Shown here one piece after another: positions 32,064-42,088 of a stretch of 56,412 nucleotides of DNA. The notes under the pieces are model-generated. The model worked only from the letters and a program-made list of their open reading frames with translations, did no database searches and was not told the DNA's origin. This DNA comes from Bimuria novae-zelandiae CBS 107.79 (lineage: Eukaryota > Ascomycota > Dothideomycetes > Pleosporales > Didymosphaeriaceae): positions 623,427 to 679,838 of the forward strand of contig ML976677.1 in NCBI GenBank assembly GCA_010015655.1, in the 5' to 3' direction. Made by a program: the position numbers and the translations under genes. Numbering within the stretch: position 1 is the stretch's first letter; each line of letters starts with the position of its first letter.

Positions 32064-32453
32064 TGCTACGGCCGTAAATACGAACGAGGAAATCCGTCGC
32101 TGACACAGCGCGGTGCGAACAGTGTTATACAGGAGTCAGTGCAGCCTTTACCGCTGTGCCCATTTGGAGACGAGGCTGATTCCCCGCCTCGTAATCTACA
32201 TTGTAGATTCCCGAGTCGTGACTGGATGTTCCGTAAGGTGTGCCATCGTATCGGAGTTCAATCAACTTCTTGCAGGGGCTGGGCTTACATGCATAGGTGG
32301 TGCGCGCCAAACGGAAGGGCGCCTTCCGAGCTCCCACCCAGCGCCTGCCGCACGTAGCGCTCCTTCGCCGATTCCCCCAAGATCTACCACGAGCTTATAC
32401 GCAAGCCATTCTGCAAGCCCACCGTACTCGTAAACGTCGGTTTCGCATCCGCC
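32064..32453. promoter_or_regulatory. Divergent promoter between the rhodopsin-like and MFS genes
   Basis: 390 bp shared by two divergent genes. It contains a strong palindrome at 32188-32215, annotated separately. Confidence 0.6.
32188..32215. promoter_or_regulatory. Palindromic candidate operator
   Basis: Core AATCTACATTGTAGATT (32193-32209) is a perfect 8+1+8 palindrome. Flanking CTCG (32188-32191) and CGAG (32212-32215) extend the symmetry with one- and two-base gaps. It lies about 126 bp from one start codon and 239 bp from the other. A dimeric regulator site is the simplest reading; a transcriptional hairpin is an alternative. Confidence 0.45.
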
Positions 32454-34325
32454 ATGGAGTCTGAACCCTCGTCGACCCCGGAACCAAATCGGGATGGTCT
32501 CCACGATAGTAGAGCAGAGAAGGATCCTTCCCATGTGGAGAATGGAGAAGACACAGGCCGCCGCGAAGTCAAGTATCTTACAGGACTGCGATTCTATCTG
32601 TTCCTAGTCGCGTGAGTTGGTGTTGACAACGGCGCGACGCGTTTGTTCTGACGCTAACACAGTATAACAATCGCGCTCTTTCTTGCGAACCTCGAAATTC
32701 CAATCGTCACAACGTCCCTAGTCGCCATTACTGAGGATTTCCACGGATTTGAGCGCGGCTCATGGGTCATCTCTGCGTACCTGCTAGGCTTCGTAGGTAC
32801 GTTATCTACACCTTCGCTTACAGCGACTCCAGAGGTCTTGGCTAATGCTGATGTTTATAGCAATCATTATAATCATATCAAAGCTTAGCGACATCTTCGG
32901 ACAGAAGCCGGCCTTCTTCGCTGCTTTATCTACCTTTATGGTATTCTCAGGAGCTTGTGGTGCAGCACAGTCCTTGAACCAATTGCAAGTTCACTGCAGA
33001 CGAGATCACGGATTGCCGCTCATTCGCTAAACAGGATCATATTTCGGGCTTTCCAGGGCTTAGGAGGTGGTGGATGCTTCGCGATATGTACTGTCATCTG
33101 CCTGGACCTCGTTCCCAAGAGGAGCTACACGACGCTGATCACTTTCATCTCCGTCGTGTACGCCATCTCATTGATTATTGGTCCCATTTTGGGCGGCACT
33201 ATCACCATGCGGACAACATGGAGATGGATATTTCTTCTCAATGTTCCGGCTGCATTCCCTGCTGTGGTGATCGTCTTCTTTGCAGTACCGAGAGGTTTTC
33301 CATACCACGATAACCCCACGAGCCTGAAGGAGCTCATGTCTAAAGCTACTCTGCAAAGGGTAGACTTCCTAGGCAGTGCTTTGCTATTACTCGCAACGCT
33401 TTCGCTAGTCGCTGGTGTAGAAGAGGCCGGTCTCTCTCATGGATGGCACTCTGCATTCGTCATTGCCATGCTTGTAGTATCCGGTATCTTATGGATTGCG
33501 TTCCTCTTTTGGGAGCGATACATCACTCAACGTGATGAAGTGCCCGGCGCAATTGAGCCAGTCTTCCCATGGCGCTTCATGCAGAACCGCGTGTGGATGG
33601 GCATGATAATGTGAGTATGCCTAGCACCCATTGAACCTTTCCTAACCCGGCGTAGCAATGCCATCTTTCTCGGAGGCTGCTGGTTCTGTACCATCTTCCA
33701 ACTGCCACAGCGATATCAGGTCGTCCATGGCACGTCGCCCCTCGGAGCCGGCATTCGAAGTATACCCTTTATTGCCTCTGCACCTATCTCATCGGCCGTT
33801 TCAGCAGCATTCGCGAAGAAGGGAGTTCCGCCGATATACCTCGTCGTCGGTGCAAGCGCTCTTGAGGTCGTTGGCTTCAGCCTCCTGGGTACTATTACCC
33901 CTTCCACGGCGATAACTGCTAGGCAGTATGGGTACGAAATTCTAGCTGGCTTCGGATGCGGCTCCAATATATCCTTACTAGTACTTTTGGTTCCGTTCTC
34001 TGTACAGCCAAAGGATACGTCCGTTGCCATGGGATCCGTAACGCAGTTCCGTCTAATGGGCGGAGCGGTGACGCTTGCAATCATAAACACCGCACGCAAT
34101 GCGTACCTGAAGAGCCACTTGAAAGGAATTCTGGAGCCAGAGCAAATCAACGCTATTCTCGACTTTGCACATACTTCAGGGCCACTGGACCCGGCTACAC
34201 AGCGCGTCGTCGGAACAAAGCTAGCAGAGGGGTATAATCTGCAAACGAAGATTCTGGCAGGTATGGCGGGAGTACAGCTTTTGTCGTCTCTCCTGATGTG
34301 GCAGAAAAGGCAGATTAAAGTCTAG
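32454..34325 (+). CDS. MFS multidrug/efflux transporter, DHA2-like
   Basis: Five exons: 32454-32611, 32663-32796, 32861-32984, 33035-33610 and 33656-34325, 1662 bases, 553 residues. An acidic, Ser-rich cytosolic N-terminus is followed by a first helix with LVAITIALFLANLEIPIVTT and the DHA2-type WVISAYLLGF helix. Next are SKLSDIFGQKP (the loop 2-3 motif), FRAFQGLGGGGCFA, and GPILGG with TWRWIFLLNVPAA (the drug:H+ antiporter motif C region). Length and motifs fit the 14-helix family. Its place beside the PKS suggests product export or self-protection. Intron 3 (32985-33034) is of the GC-AG kind: the frame is kept only if the donor is GCAAGT. The gene diverges from the rhodopsin-like gene and converges on the FSH hydrolase 25 bp downstream. 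Confidence 0.92.
32985..33034 (+). other. GC-AG intron of the MFS gene
   Basis: 50-bp intron starting GCAAGT and ending ACAG. It joins AACCAATT to GATCATATTTC, giving NQLIIFRAFQG, the expected family sequence. The three remaining introns of the gene are GT-AG. Confidence 0.8.
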
Positions 34326-34349
34326 ATACGAGCGCAGATATGCATCGAA

Positions 34350-35232
34350 TCAACACGAAAATGTAGCTCTTTCAATTGTCTTTTGGATGACTCTCACGGT
34401 GCCCCGCAAGGCGTCTGGCATTCTCATTCCTGGCACCTCATGCGCCCCTTCATGCACGTAAGATTCCGTGCCATCCTTTGCACACAAATCTACGAGCCAT
34501 GATCCAGGTCCCTGAACCTGGCGATCGTTCCGGCCCCAGATGTGCGCTGTAGGAATTTGTATGCGGTGCTTATCCAGCACCGGGTCAAGGTACTTTGCAA
34601 ACTCGCCGCCTTTAGTAACCGGAGCGCTACAGAAGAAGATAGCGCATTTGAAGGGCGGGGAAAGTAGTGCGTTCATCGGGTCTGTTTCTCGTAACTGCCG
34701 GATCATGTAGGACGCAACAAAGCCAGCAGCTTGCGAGAACGCTATGACGCCGTCAAAAGGCTCAGACTCTTTTATGTAGGCTTCAAAGTCATTCAACGCG
34801 TCGGTGGTATTCTGAACGCTCTCTTCGTCAATCCACGATAGGAACGTATCATTTGGTGACGCGTAAATCTCTGTGCCTAGAAACCGGTCAGCGCCAGGTT
34901 GGGTACTAGGTCTGATGGTAGGTGCATGGGAGTAAGCACGATACATACCAGGTGCCGGCTCGCATTCGAAGCTTGCATCGAGAAACTCGTACACATGCTC
35001 CGACCCGAGCCTGTGTCTCAGAGCGGCTAACGGACCAATCAGTGGACTGGAGCAATTGCTATGTGGAACACGTGTGATTCCGGACCTAATTGGATCTCGA
35101 AAACCTGGGCAAAGAAAGTCAGCAAACTCAAGGATTTCTTTGCAAGGATAGCGAGCCAGTTGCCTGTTTGGGATTTGGTTGAAGCATTACCTGGCTGTTG
35201 GTTCCTTTGCCATGCAAGCAAAGAAATCTCAT
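34350..35232 (-). CDS. FSH-family serine hydrolase, putative polyketide-releasing enzyme (LovG-like)
   Basis: alpha/beta hydrolase of the FSH1/LovG family. Exon 1 (35232-35191) gives MRFLCLHGKGTNSQ. After a GTAATG...CCCAG intron, exon 2 from 35104 gives VFEIQL, together the standard N-terminus of the family. The large exon contains PLAALRHRLGSEHVYEFLDA, the nucleophile region GVIAFSQAAG (usually GFSQG; here the motif is AFSQA with the Ser kept), the acid in WGRNDRQV and the His in HEGAHEVP. In lovastatin-type clusters this enzyme frees the chain from a PKS that lacks a release domain, as here. Oddity: exon 2 must end in phase 2 to meet the large exon at 34994 and above, but the only donor there (35085) ends it in phase 1, so canonical splicing does not keep frame. 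The gene may carry a one-base lesion or use an unusual site. Confidence 0.8.
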
Positions 35233-35652
35233 GATGACGGAAACGCCAGGGCGGAGCGAAAGGCAAAGGGTGAAGTGAACTGCGATTACAGAGAACAATA
35301 TGCTCGGACACCGAAACCTGCAAGTGCAATCAATATTAACGGCTTATGCCGTTCTGCAGGTGAGGTTGCACTGCAGGCGTTCTGGGGCCGGATAAAACGG
35401 ACCCCTGTGTCGGTTGCGGCTGGTTCGCCCTAGCCCCGCTCACACTCTGCATCGCACCAATACATATACCCCACGCGCAAGTGACACTAATCATGAGCTT
35501 GAGCAGCTCTCTCGCCCGAGAAATTTAATGAGGGACTAAGGCATTTGACAAGGCCGCGGCGTTAACGGTTGCGGCGTTGCCGGTCGATCGTTCAATTGCA
35601 AACAAGGCAATCGCCGGACTCCTGAGCCCCAGCGCCTCGCGCAGCAGCAACT
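35233..35652. promoter_or_regulatory. Divergent promoter between the FSH hydrolase and P450 genes
   Basis: 420 bp shared by divergent starts. It contains CGGCTTATGCCG at 35340-35351, CAAT-type sequence at 35457, TACATATA at 35462-35469, and further CGG triplets (35390, 35411, 35423, 35572, 35581). Confidence 0.5.
35340..35351. promoter_or_regulatory. CGG-N6-CCG palindrome, candidate Zn2Cys6 regulator site
   Basis: CGGCTTATGCCG has inverted CGG triplets six bases apart, the layout bound by several Zn2Cys6 proteins. It sits 108 bp from the FSH start and 302 bp from the P450 start. The inner CTTATG is not symmetric beyond the CGGC/GCCG arms. Confidence 0.35.
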
Positions 35653-37311
35653 ATGGGAAGTTTGGGCGACGTTCTAGCTTGGGGTAGAAGCATCGGTGCC
35701 AGCTTTTCGACGTTACAATGGATTCTCGTAGTTTGGCTGCTTTGGATTAGCGGCGCTGTTCTCAGAGCAGGTGCCAAAGCCAACAGGCAGGCCAAACTGG
35801 GTGACCGCGCTCCTGCGGTGCCTTCTAGTCTACCGCTTGGTACGAGACAATCATGGTATCGTTCACTGTCTTCGAATCTGACCCATGACGAACAGGCTTC
35901 GGCGTCCTCTCGCAATTGATTCGGAACCTCCGTACCAACACTGTTCTCGAATGGACGCAAAATGCCTTGAATGTGCCGGGGCGAACGGTGGAGGTTGGGT
36001 TGGTTGGGACAACCATGGTCATGACTGACAATATTGACAATATTCGCGCTATCATGTCGACACAGGTAATCATTACAGCTAAGTGATTACTGGGACTTGG
36101 CTAAGCGAGTACAGTACAACGACTTCGGTAAAGGTGACATGTACCGCAAGATCTGGAGCAGTCTGATGCGGAATTCTATCTTGACAACTGATGGTCAAGC
36201 GTGGCAAACGAACAGAGACCACCTCGTGGGGCACGTAGCCAAAATTCGTCCAACGGACTACGCCGTAACGGAACGACACGCCCAGAACCTGATCCGCGTC
36301 CTTTCCGATGGGCAACCCCACGATATGCTAGATCTGCTCAACCGTTTCGCGATTGACGTCGTCTCGGACGTTTTCTATGGCACTTCTACCTCCACGCTGC
36401 TCAGTAACGATCAAAGTCTGCGAGATGCTATACAGCGGCACAAAAATAGGAACACCTGGAGGAACCTATTTAGTGGGTTCGGGGCTATGCTTCCACCCGA
36501 CGGCAAAGCGTACGAGACAATCGACAAATACCTCGATAGCGTCGTGCAGAATTTCTCGCCGGAGAAGTCGGAGAGCCGGGAAGAACAAGAAAGAAAGGCG
36601 CAATCACTCTTGGGTGTGCTGTCTGCTCAGGGTGTTTCGAGAGGAGTGTTAAAGGACCAAATAATATCCGTCATCGTCGGAGGCAGAGATTCCGTGGCCA
36701 TCATCATCACATGGGCACTCTACGAGCTAGTCCGTCATCCACAGATCCTTAGCGAACTTCGTTCGGAGATCTCAGGCGTGCTTGGACAGAAACCGCCTGG
36801 CCCAGCGCAGCTCGAATCAATGGATCTGTTGAACAGCGTCGTACTGGAAACCATGCGTCTCCACACATCGGTCGGGGTCAACATCCGTTCTGCGCTCAAG
36901 GACACTTCGCTGCCTACGGGCGGCGGCCCGGCAGGTACATCTCCTGTCGGTATTCCAGCGGGTACCACGGTCATCATGGGTCTCGACAGCGTGCACCGTC
37001 GCACCGACCTTTACGGACCGGACGCGAACAAATATAACCCTCATCGCTGGGATTCAGGTCGGAAACCTGATACGTGGGCGTATTTCCCGTTCAATCGGGG
37101 ACCGCGTTCGTGCCTAGGAAAGAACATGGCGACAATGGAGGTCAAATTCGCCTTGTGCAGACTGTTGCAGGCTTTCAGTTCGATTGAGCTGGTGGAGAAG
37201 GTCGGCGAAGAGGTGGTACCTGTCGACGTGAAGAATAGCCCGCCGATGAAAACGAGGATCGCTTTCAATACGAAGCCTGCGGAGATCGTGTGGCTGAGGT
37301 TCAGGGAGTAG
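35653..37311 (+). CDS. Cytochrome P450 monooxygenase (fatty-acid/alkane hydroxylase-like, CYP52-type)
   Basis: Three exons (35653-35839, 35896-36065, 36115-37311), 1554 bases, 517 residues. An N-terminal membrane anchor (STLQWILVVWLLWISGAVL) is followed by FGVLSQLIRN and the NIRAIMSTQ/NDFGKGD region, a hallmark of the fungal CYP52/CYP53-63-like alkane and fatty-acid hydroxylase group. The I-helix reads VGGRDSVAIIITW near 305-317, where most P450s have AGRDTTA, so the usual acid-alcohol pair is D-S rather than D-T. The ExxR motif is ETMR near 364-367, followed by NPHRWD and the haem-binding FNRGPRSCLG with Cys near 452. A small GGGPAGTSPVG insertion precedes the beta region. It probably hydroxylates the polyketide chain, inferred from cluster position and family. 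Confidence 0.92.
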
Positions 37312-38120
37312 AGATTTGAAGGGCATGCAATCGGCAGCCGCGCATCATCAGCAGACTCAATACCAGATTATGAAGCATTAAATGTTCAGCACCGCCAATA
37401 TCCCGTGACAACTTCGTGGGCACCTGGGCAAGTTTCACGCTGCGCGCGATGGGTCAAATCGCGCACAATTACGCAGGTTTCGAGGTCCGGGCGGATTTTG
37501 AAGGTCCTGCTACTGGTACATATGCTACTCCGGGCAATCAGCGACAAAGAGTAATTATGTTCTGGTGATGAAGAGCGATGGAAGCTCGTTGGAAAGGGAA
37601 CATCTTGATGAGGGCGATGATTCTTTCCCCGCTGATCCCAAAGGCCAATAGTTGCCAACCTTCACTCTGCATCGTCTCGACTCCACAATCACCTCTCCCA
37701 GAAACTCATGTTGTTGCGTGCGCATCAATACAGTTGTCTTTCCCGAAAATAATACAGGATAGCAGATTTGTAGATAGGGACCTGCACGTCTGCTGACGAC
37801 AGCTTACGCCCTACGCTATTTCCACTAGAAGCAGCACTTGGCCGCAATTTGGCCTGTCTGGGTCCTTTCGATTACCCTTAGGGTAAGCAATCAAAAATTG
37901 AAGTAGGCTTTCTCCAACTAGGAATCTACCTCAGGCCGAGGCTCATAGTGAGGTCTTGTGGAAGTCTTTGATTTGGGCGTTGTTGTCAGAAAGCCGGACT
38001 TCGGGCCGTGGGTGACAGCAATGCCAATGTATATCATTGGAGACGTGCAGATGTGGAATATACCACACTCTATCCCTCTCCCGTGCTGTGGATCCTTAAG
38101 TTCCGACACACGATCCGCAC
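37312..38120. other. Intergenic region between P450 and NmrA-like genes
   Basis: About 800 bp with only short, shadow-type ORFs. It holds the P450 3' region and the promoter of the NmrA-like gene. No repeated motif shared with the other cluster promoters was found by eye. Confidence 0.4.
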
Positions 38121-39017
38121 ATGTCCAAAGTTATCGTCTTCGGAGCTGCGGGCGCAGTAGCAGGCGCCGTTGCAATCGAAGCGAAAAGACGAGGTGCCGA
38201 CGTATGGCTCTCTGTGCGACAAGCTGAGTTGGGAGCTCTGGACCAGCTCCGCGAACTAGAAGAAGAGAAGGGGTACCGTCGCGTTGTAGCCGATCTTACC
38301 GACCCATCGACCGTTGCAGAAGCTATCAAAACGTCAGGCGCCACGACGGCGTTCGTATACACTGTTTTCGCCAGTCAAGATGGTATGGAGGCCACTTTCG
38401 ACGTACTGAAGGATTCTGGGGTCACCTACGTTGTGCTCTTATCTTCATACGCGGTCAAGGACCCACCGTCATCTACGGAGAGGACAAAGGGATCCTCGTG
38501 GCACCATTCGCAGGCTGAAATTGCGCTGCAACGCGTCGGCCTGGACGCGGCTGTGTTACGACCGATGTATTTCTGCTCCAACCTCTTCCTGGTGGCGCAT
38601 GGGGCGAAGAATGGGGTCGTAGAATTGTTTCGGGCAGGCACCCTTTTCGACTTCATCATACCTGAAGACATTGGAATCGCTGCAGGTGGTCTGTTAGCTA
38701 CACGCAGCCACAATGGCGTAGTTCTCCTTAATGGTCCAAGGTTGATGAAGATGGAGGATGCTTTCCGTGCGATTGCCAGAGCGAATGGCCAGCATCTAGA
38801 GGTCAAGGAGATTGACGAGGAGACATTCAAGCGGAACATGAAGCACCTTCCTGAAGTGGACCTGCAGTCGTTGATTGCAAATCACATCGAGTACAGTACC
38901 AAGTCAAAGGAAGAACTGTTTCCCAAGCACGAGGAGGCAGTGAACAACCTACGGAAGTTGGAAGGGAGCCAACAAAACTTGAGGGTTGGACTAGGGGAAG
39001 TGAGCTTCTCTCCATGA
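38121..39017 (+). CDS. NmrA-like NAD(P)-binding Rossmann protein
   Basis: Single-exon frame of 298 residues, the normal size for NmrA/isoflavone-reductase-like atypical short-chain dehydrogenases. It opens MSKVIVFGAAGAVAGAVAIE, a glycine-containing nucleotide-binding loop in which the usual GATGxxG is GAAGAVA. DLTDPSTVAEAIK and VLLSSYAV follow (the strand-4 region of NmrA-like folds), then AEIALQRVGLDAAVLRPMYF, the typical single-block substrate lid start. The Tyr-x3-Lys catalytic pair of classical SDRs is not obvious. This argues either for a redox-sensing regulator of the NmrA type or for an enzyme acting in the cluster. The ATG at 38121 begins the first strand directly, so the start is secure. 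Confidence 0.85.
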   Translation: MSKVIVFGAAGAVAGAVAIEAKRRGADVWLSVRQAELGALDQLRELEEEKGYRRVVADLTDPSTVAEAIKTSGATTAFVYTVFASQDGMEATFDVLKDSGVTYVVLLSSYAVKDPPSSTERTKGSSWHHSQAEIALQRVGLDAAVLRPMYFCSNLFLVAHGAKNGVVELFRAGTLFDFIIPEDIGIAAGGLLATRSHNGVVLLNGPRLMKMEDAFRAIARANGQHLEVKEIDEETFKRNMKHLPEVDLQSLIANHIEYSTKSKEELFPKHEEAVNNLRKLEGSQQNLRVGLGEVSFSP

Positions 39018-39619
39018 TTTGCGCCCCCTCAGCTCCATAGGCTAATTCGAAGCTGCTCTATTGACTCTTACACAGAAATCATACATGAACTTCGCATTTG
39101 CCCCATGTAGCCCACCAGGAGAACCGCTTTTCTTACACATACACGATTGACACGAAGACCTTTTTCTAACTTGTGTCCGCAACAACAGGTTTCAGGATGG
39201 ATTCCACAGTACATGATAATCGGCGGCACGGTGTTTATGCACCCGCAAACACAAAGTGATTGAAGAGCCAGCACACAAGCTGCAATTGTGTGCATACCCT
39301 ATTCAACAGCTGCATAGGCTACCAGAGACAATCGCTTGGTGCATTGTTTACTGCTCCTCCGAATACGTTCGGTATCTACGCCTTTTACAGCCACCCCGGC
39401 GCATTGACGCTTGAATCCAGGGCGTAACGATGAAACTTGGCCCCAAACTGCTCTCAGAAACGCCTCGCCACTTCTCTAACCTCACCCATTGGCCAGCCGA
39501 ACTCCGAATCGCTTATCCTCACAGCCAAGGTTGATCCTACCAATTAATCTTGTACGACGTCAGCCAGTCCCACTTCTTGCATATATGCTAGTGAATCCTT
39601 CCTGCTGTTTTGAAATCTG
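39018..39619. other. Intergenic region
   Basis: No gene seen. It is the 3' flank of the NmrA-like gene and the promoter of the second rhodopsin-like gene. Confidence 0.4.
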
Positions 39620-40855
39620 ATGGATGTCGCGACTGTCACAGCGACTACTTCGGTTCTAAGTGCCATCGCTACGCTAGCGGTTGTGGGTCGCTTTTGGGCA
39701 CGCAAGCTCAAGAAGCAACAGCATGGCAATGATGATTGGACGAGTTTGGCTAGTCTGGTGGGTTGAATGAGTGTTCATCGCGGTCTTCCGCTAACACGTA
39801 ATCAGGTGATCATGTGGGCATTGGCTGGGGTTACTCTGAAAGGTACGGTAGTTATCGAACGCCTGATCGCATCCATAGCCCGAAACTGACGAAGAAACAG
39901 GAACTTCGATGGGAATCTACGGCAGCCGCGAGCTAGACGTTTCGAAGCCCAATGAAGATCTCGAGATGAAAGATGTAGAGCAGCTGATCTCGAAGGTACA
40001 GCGCCCTTTCCCTCGGCGCGATTGTAACTAACCTTTGCTTTAGTACAATTTCGTCAAATGTATCCTCCTCATAGCCGGTCTGGGTTTGGTGAAGCTCAGC
40101 GTCGTCTTCCTCTATCGCCGCATCTTCAAAGTCGTCAAGCCTTTCCACCTCTACTCGATAGGCCTCATAATTTTGCTCTCGGCCTGGGCTATAGGGTTCT
40201 TGCTGGCAAATCTCTTCCAGTGCGGGACCAGACTTTGGGCATTGTGGAAAAGCAATGCTGCCATGCTTCGTTATTGCAAAGCGTCAGCACCTGCATCTTA
40301 CGGATTTGTTGTTTCCGATATAGTCACCGACGTTTTGGTGCTGGTATCTCCTATTCCGATTGTATGGCACATGAAGGTGTCCACCAGTAGGAAATTTGGC
40401 ATCACGGGACTTTTCGCACTGGGAACGCTGTAAGTTGTGCAATCTTGGCTTCAAATGTTGGCATGAGATGTTATACTGATATTCGAAGCTCCACCGCGGC
40501 AGCCTGCGGGCGCATGTATACATTCCTCGAAGCGCGTCAGCGTAAGTTGTTTATTCTAGGCTCATTTGTATATTGCGCTGATGGAGATACAGGAGCAAAA
40601 TCGCCTTGGCGTAAGATCTCGTTTCCAAATTTTGCGCTCATTGTCCACTGACAGTACCTAGAGATGGAGAGCGAGTTAGCGATTTGGGCCTTAATAGAGT
40701 TATCGGTCGCTGTACTGGCGGCTTGCTTACCGGTGATGCGACCGCTTTTCCAGTCTGGGAACTGGGTCGGTAGTGCATTCATGACACGACCATCTTTGTC
40801 GCATCATGCGGGGCAGAAGGGTAACGAGCAATGGGTCGAAATCAACAACGTGTAG
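39620..40855 (+). CDS. Second Fung_rhodopsin-type integral membrane protein
   Basis: Exons: 39620-39757, 39806-39842, 39901-39995, 40044-40429, 40489-40541, optionally a microexon 40593-40610, and 40662-40855. With or without the 18-base microexon the frame holds (306 or 300 residues). The family layout is visible: helix 1 (SVLSAIATLAVVGRFWARKL), a DDWTSLASL motif after it, GIYGSRE, LLIAGLGLVKLSVVFLYRRIF, the FQCGTRLWALW loop (family F.C.P..WD counterpart), SYGFVVSDIVTDVLVLVSPIPIVWH (the D..L...P.P motif) and LAIWALIELSVAVLAACLPVMRPLF. It is smaller than the copy at 30784-32063 and has little C-terminal tail. Its function is unknown. It marks the far edge of the putative cluster. Confidence 0.82.
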
Positions 40856-41046
40856 ACTATAATGAAAAATTCTACTTTCTAAAGTATTGCACTTTTCTAG
40901 ATATGTTCCTGCTCTGGAAGGGTAATCTTGCACAGGCACGTTGACCCAACAATAGAGTAAGAATCGACTAGTTCAAAAGGACAATAATGTGCTTTGCATG
41001 AAGACGAGATAAGATCAAGTATTCGAAAACCTCTGTAAGACTCGCC

Positions 41047-41552
41047 TCATCCGTCGTACGGGCCCCATTCCTGAGACGCCATCTTGATCACGTCCCAGCC
41101 TGGTCCCCCCAGCACCGCATAAACCCGCTGAAAGATCGATGAGATCATCACATGCTCCATATACTCACCCTCATGAACAGATATCATCATTACGAACCCG
41201 TTCTCAGATGCGGTTGGGTCATCAGAGTCCGCGTCGCTGAGGCAGGTGTCCACAAGGAATTGATCAATTGCCAGACAAGCCATATATCGCGCAATACTAG
41301 GATACGGGTTGACTCCGTCAATTTGGAGCCACTGTCGGAAATGTCTATGCACAGCTATCAGTTCCTCACCACAGATGATGTAGATTCCTTCACCCACGCG
41401 CGAATTACATCGGAGTCTGCATCGTCAAAAACCGGATCGTCTTGAATGGTCCAATCCATGTGAGAGAAGAGATTGCCGTATGTACGCTGCTTGATGTATT
41501 CTATGACGCGGGTCCATTGAGTGTTATCCTCGTAGGTAAGGCGGTAAATCAC
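41047..41552 (-). CDS. Conserved-looking hypothetical protein, gene model incomplete
   Basis: Two adjoining minus-strand frames look coding. One is 41552-41358 (IYRLTYEDNTQWTRVIEYIK, with WTIQDDPVFDDADSD). The other covers 41397-41047 (RHFRQWLQIDGVNPYPS, then MACLAIDQFLVDTCL and a C-terminal DVIKMASQEWGPYDG). The style resembles a group of fungal proteins of unknown function that open with GFVIYR.TY.DD..W, and the minus strand does read LGFVIYRLTY just upstream of 41552, so an upstream exon or start is likely. How the two frames join was not resolved: the only GT-AG pair between them is too short for an intron, so a frameshift is also possible. Confidence 0.45.
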
Positions 41553-42088
41553 GAAACCCAGCTTACTGCCCGGGAACCTAGAAAGCGGTTCCCTTATATG
41601 AACACAGTCTTAGTTTGTCATTCTCTGGGTGTGCAAGAGCGAACTTGGAGCCTTCCGAAATGTTGTCTTCGGGCAATGATAGTGGTGCTCGCTAGATTTC
41701 CTTATGACTCAACACGTTGGAGCGCATACAAAACACCAGCTTCGGAGAGGGTCGTTGTTGGGAGCCTGCAAGGCGGACCGCCTGACTTCGCAGACTTGAA
41801 GTTCTGTCGTTGAGATGAGTGTTAAGGTGAGATGTCTGTGCCGCGATATGAAACGGACTATTTATAGTCGTGATTAAGCCCATGGTGCTCACGTGATAAC
41901 AAGGGCTCCAGGGCTCTAGGGCTCCAGGGCTCCAGGGCTGCAGGTCTTCGGAGTTTTCAACTTCCTCCGCCACCCAACCGTACTTGCCAAGGTGCGCAAG
42001 ATAAATACCGACGTCAAAATCAAACTTCGACACGTACGAGACACGTGACAAGGGTGCCTTGGGGCCTATCTAGGTCAATCTAGAGTTC
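41553..42088. other. Intergenic region with an 8-bp tandem repeat
   Basis: No supported gene. An AGGGCTCC array of five units (41902-41944, variants AGGGCTCT and AGGGCTGC) lies in the middle. Upstream exons of the minus-strand hypothetical gene may fall here but could not be placed. Confidence 0.45.
41902..41944. repeat. AGGGCTCC tandem repeat (about five units)
   Basis: Units at 41902, 41910, 41918, 41926 and 41934, with single-base variants in the second and fifth. Confidence 0.85.
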
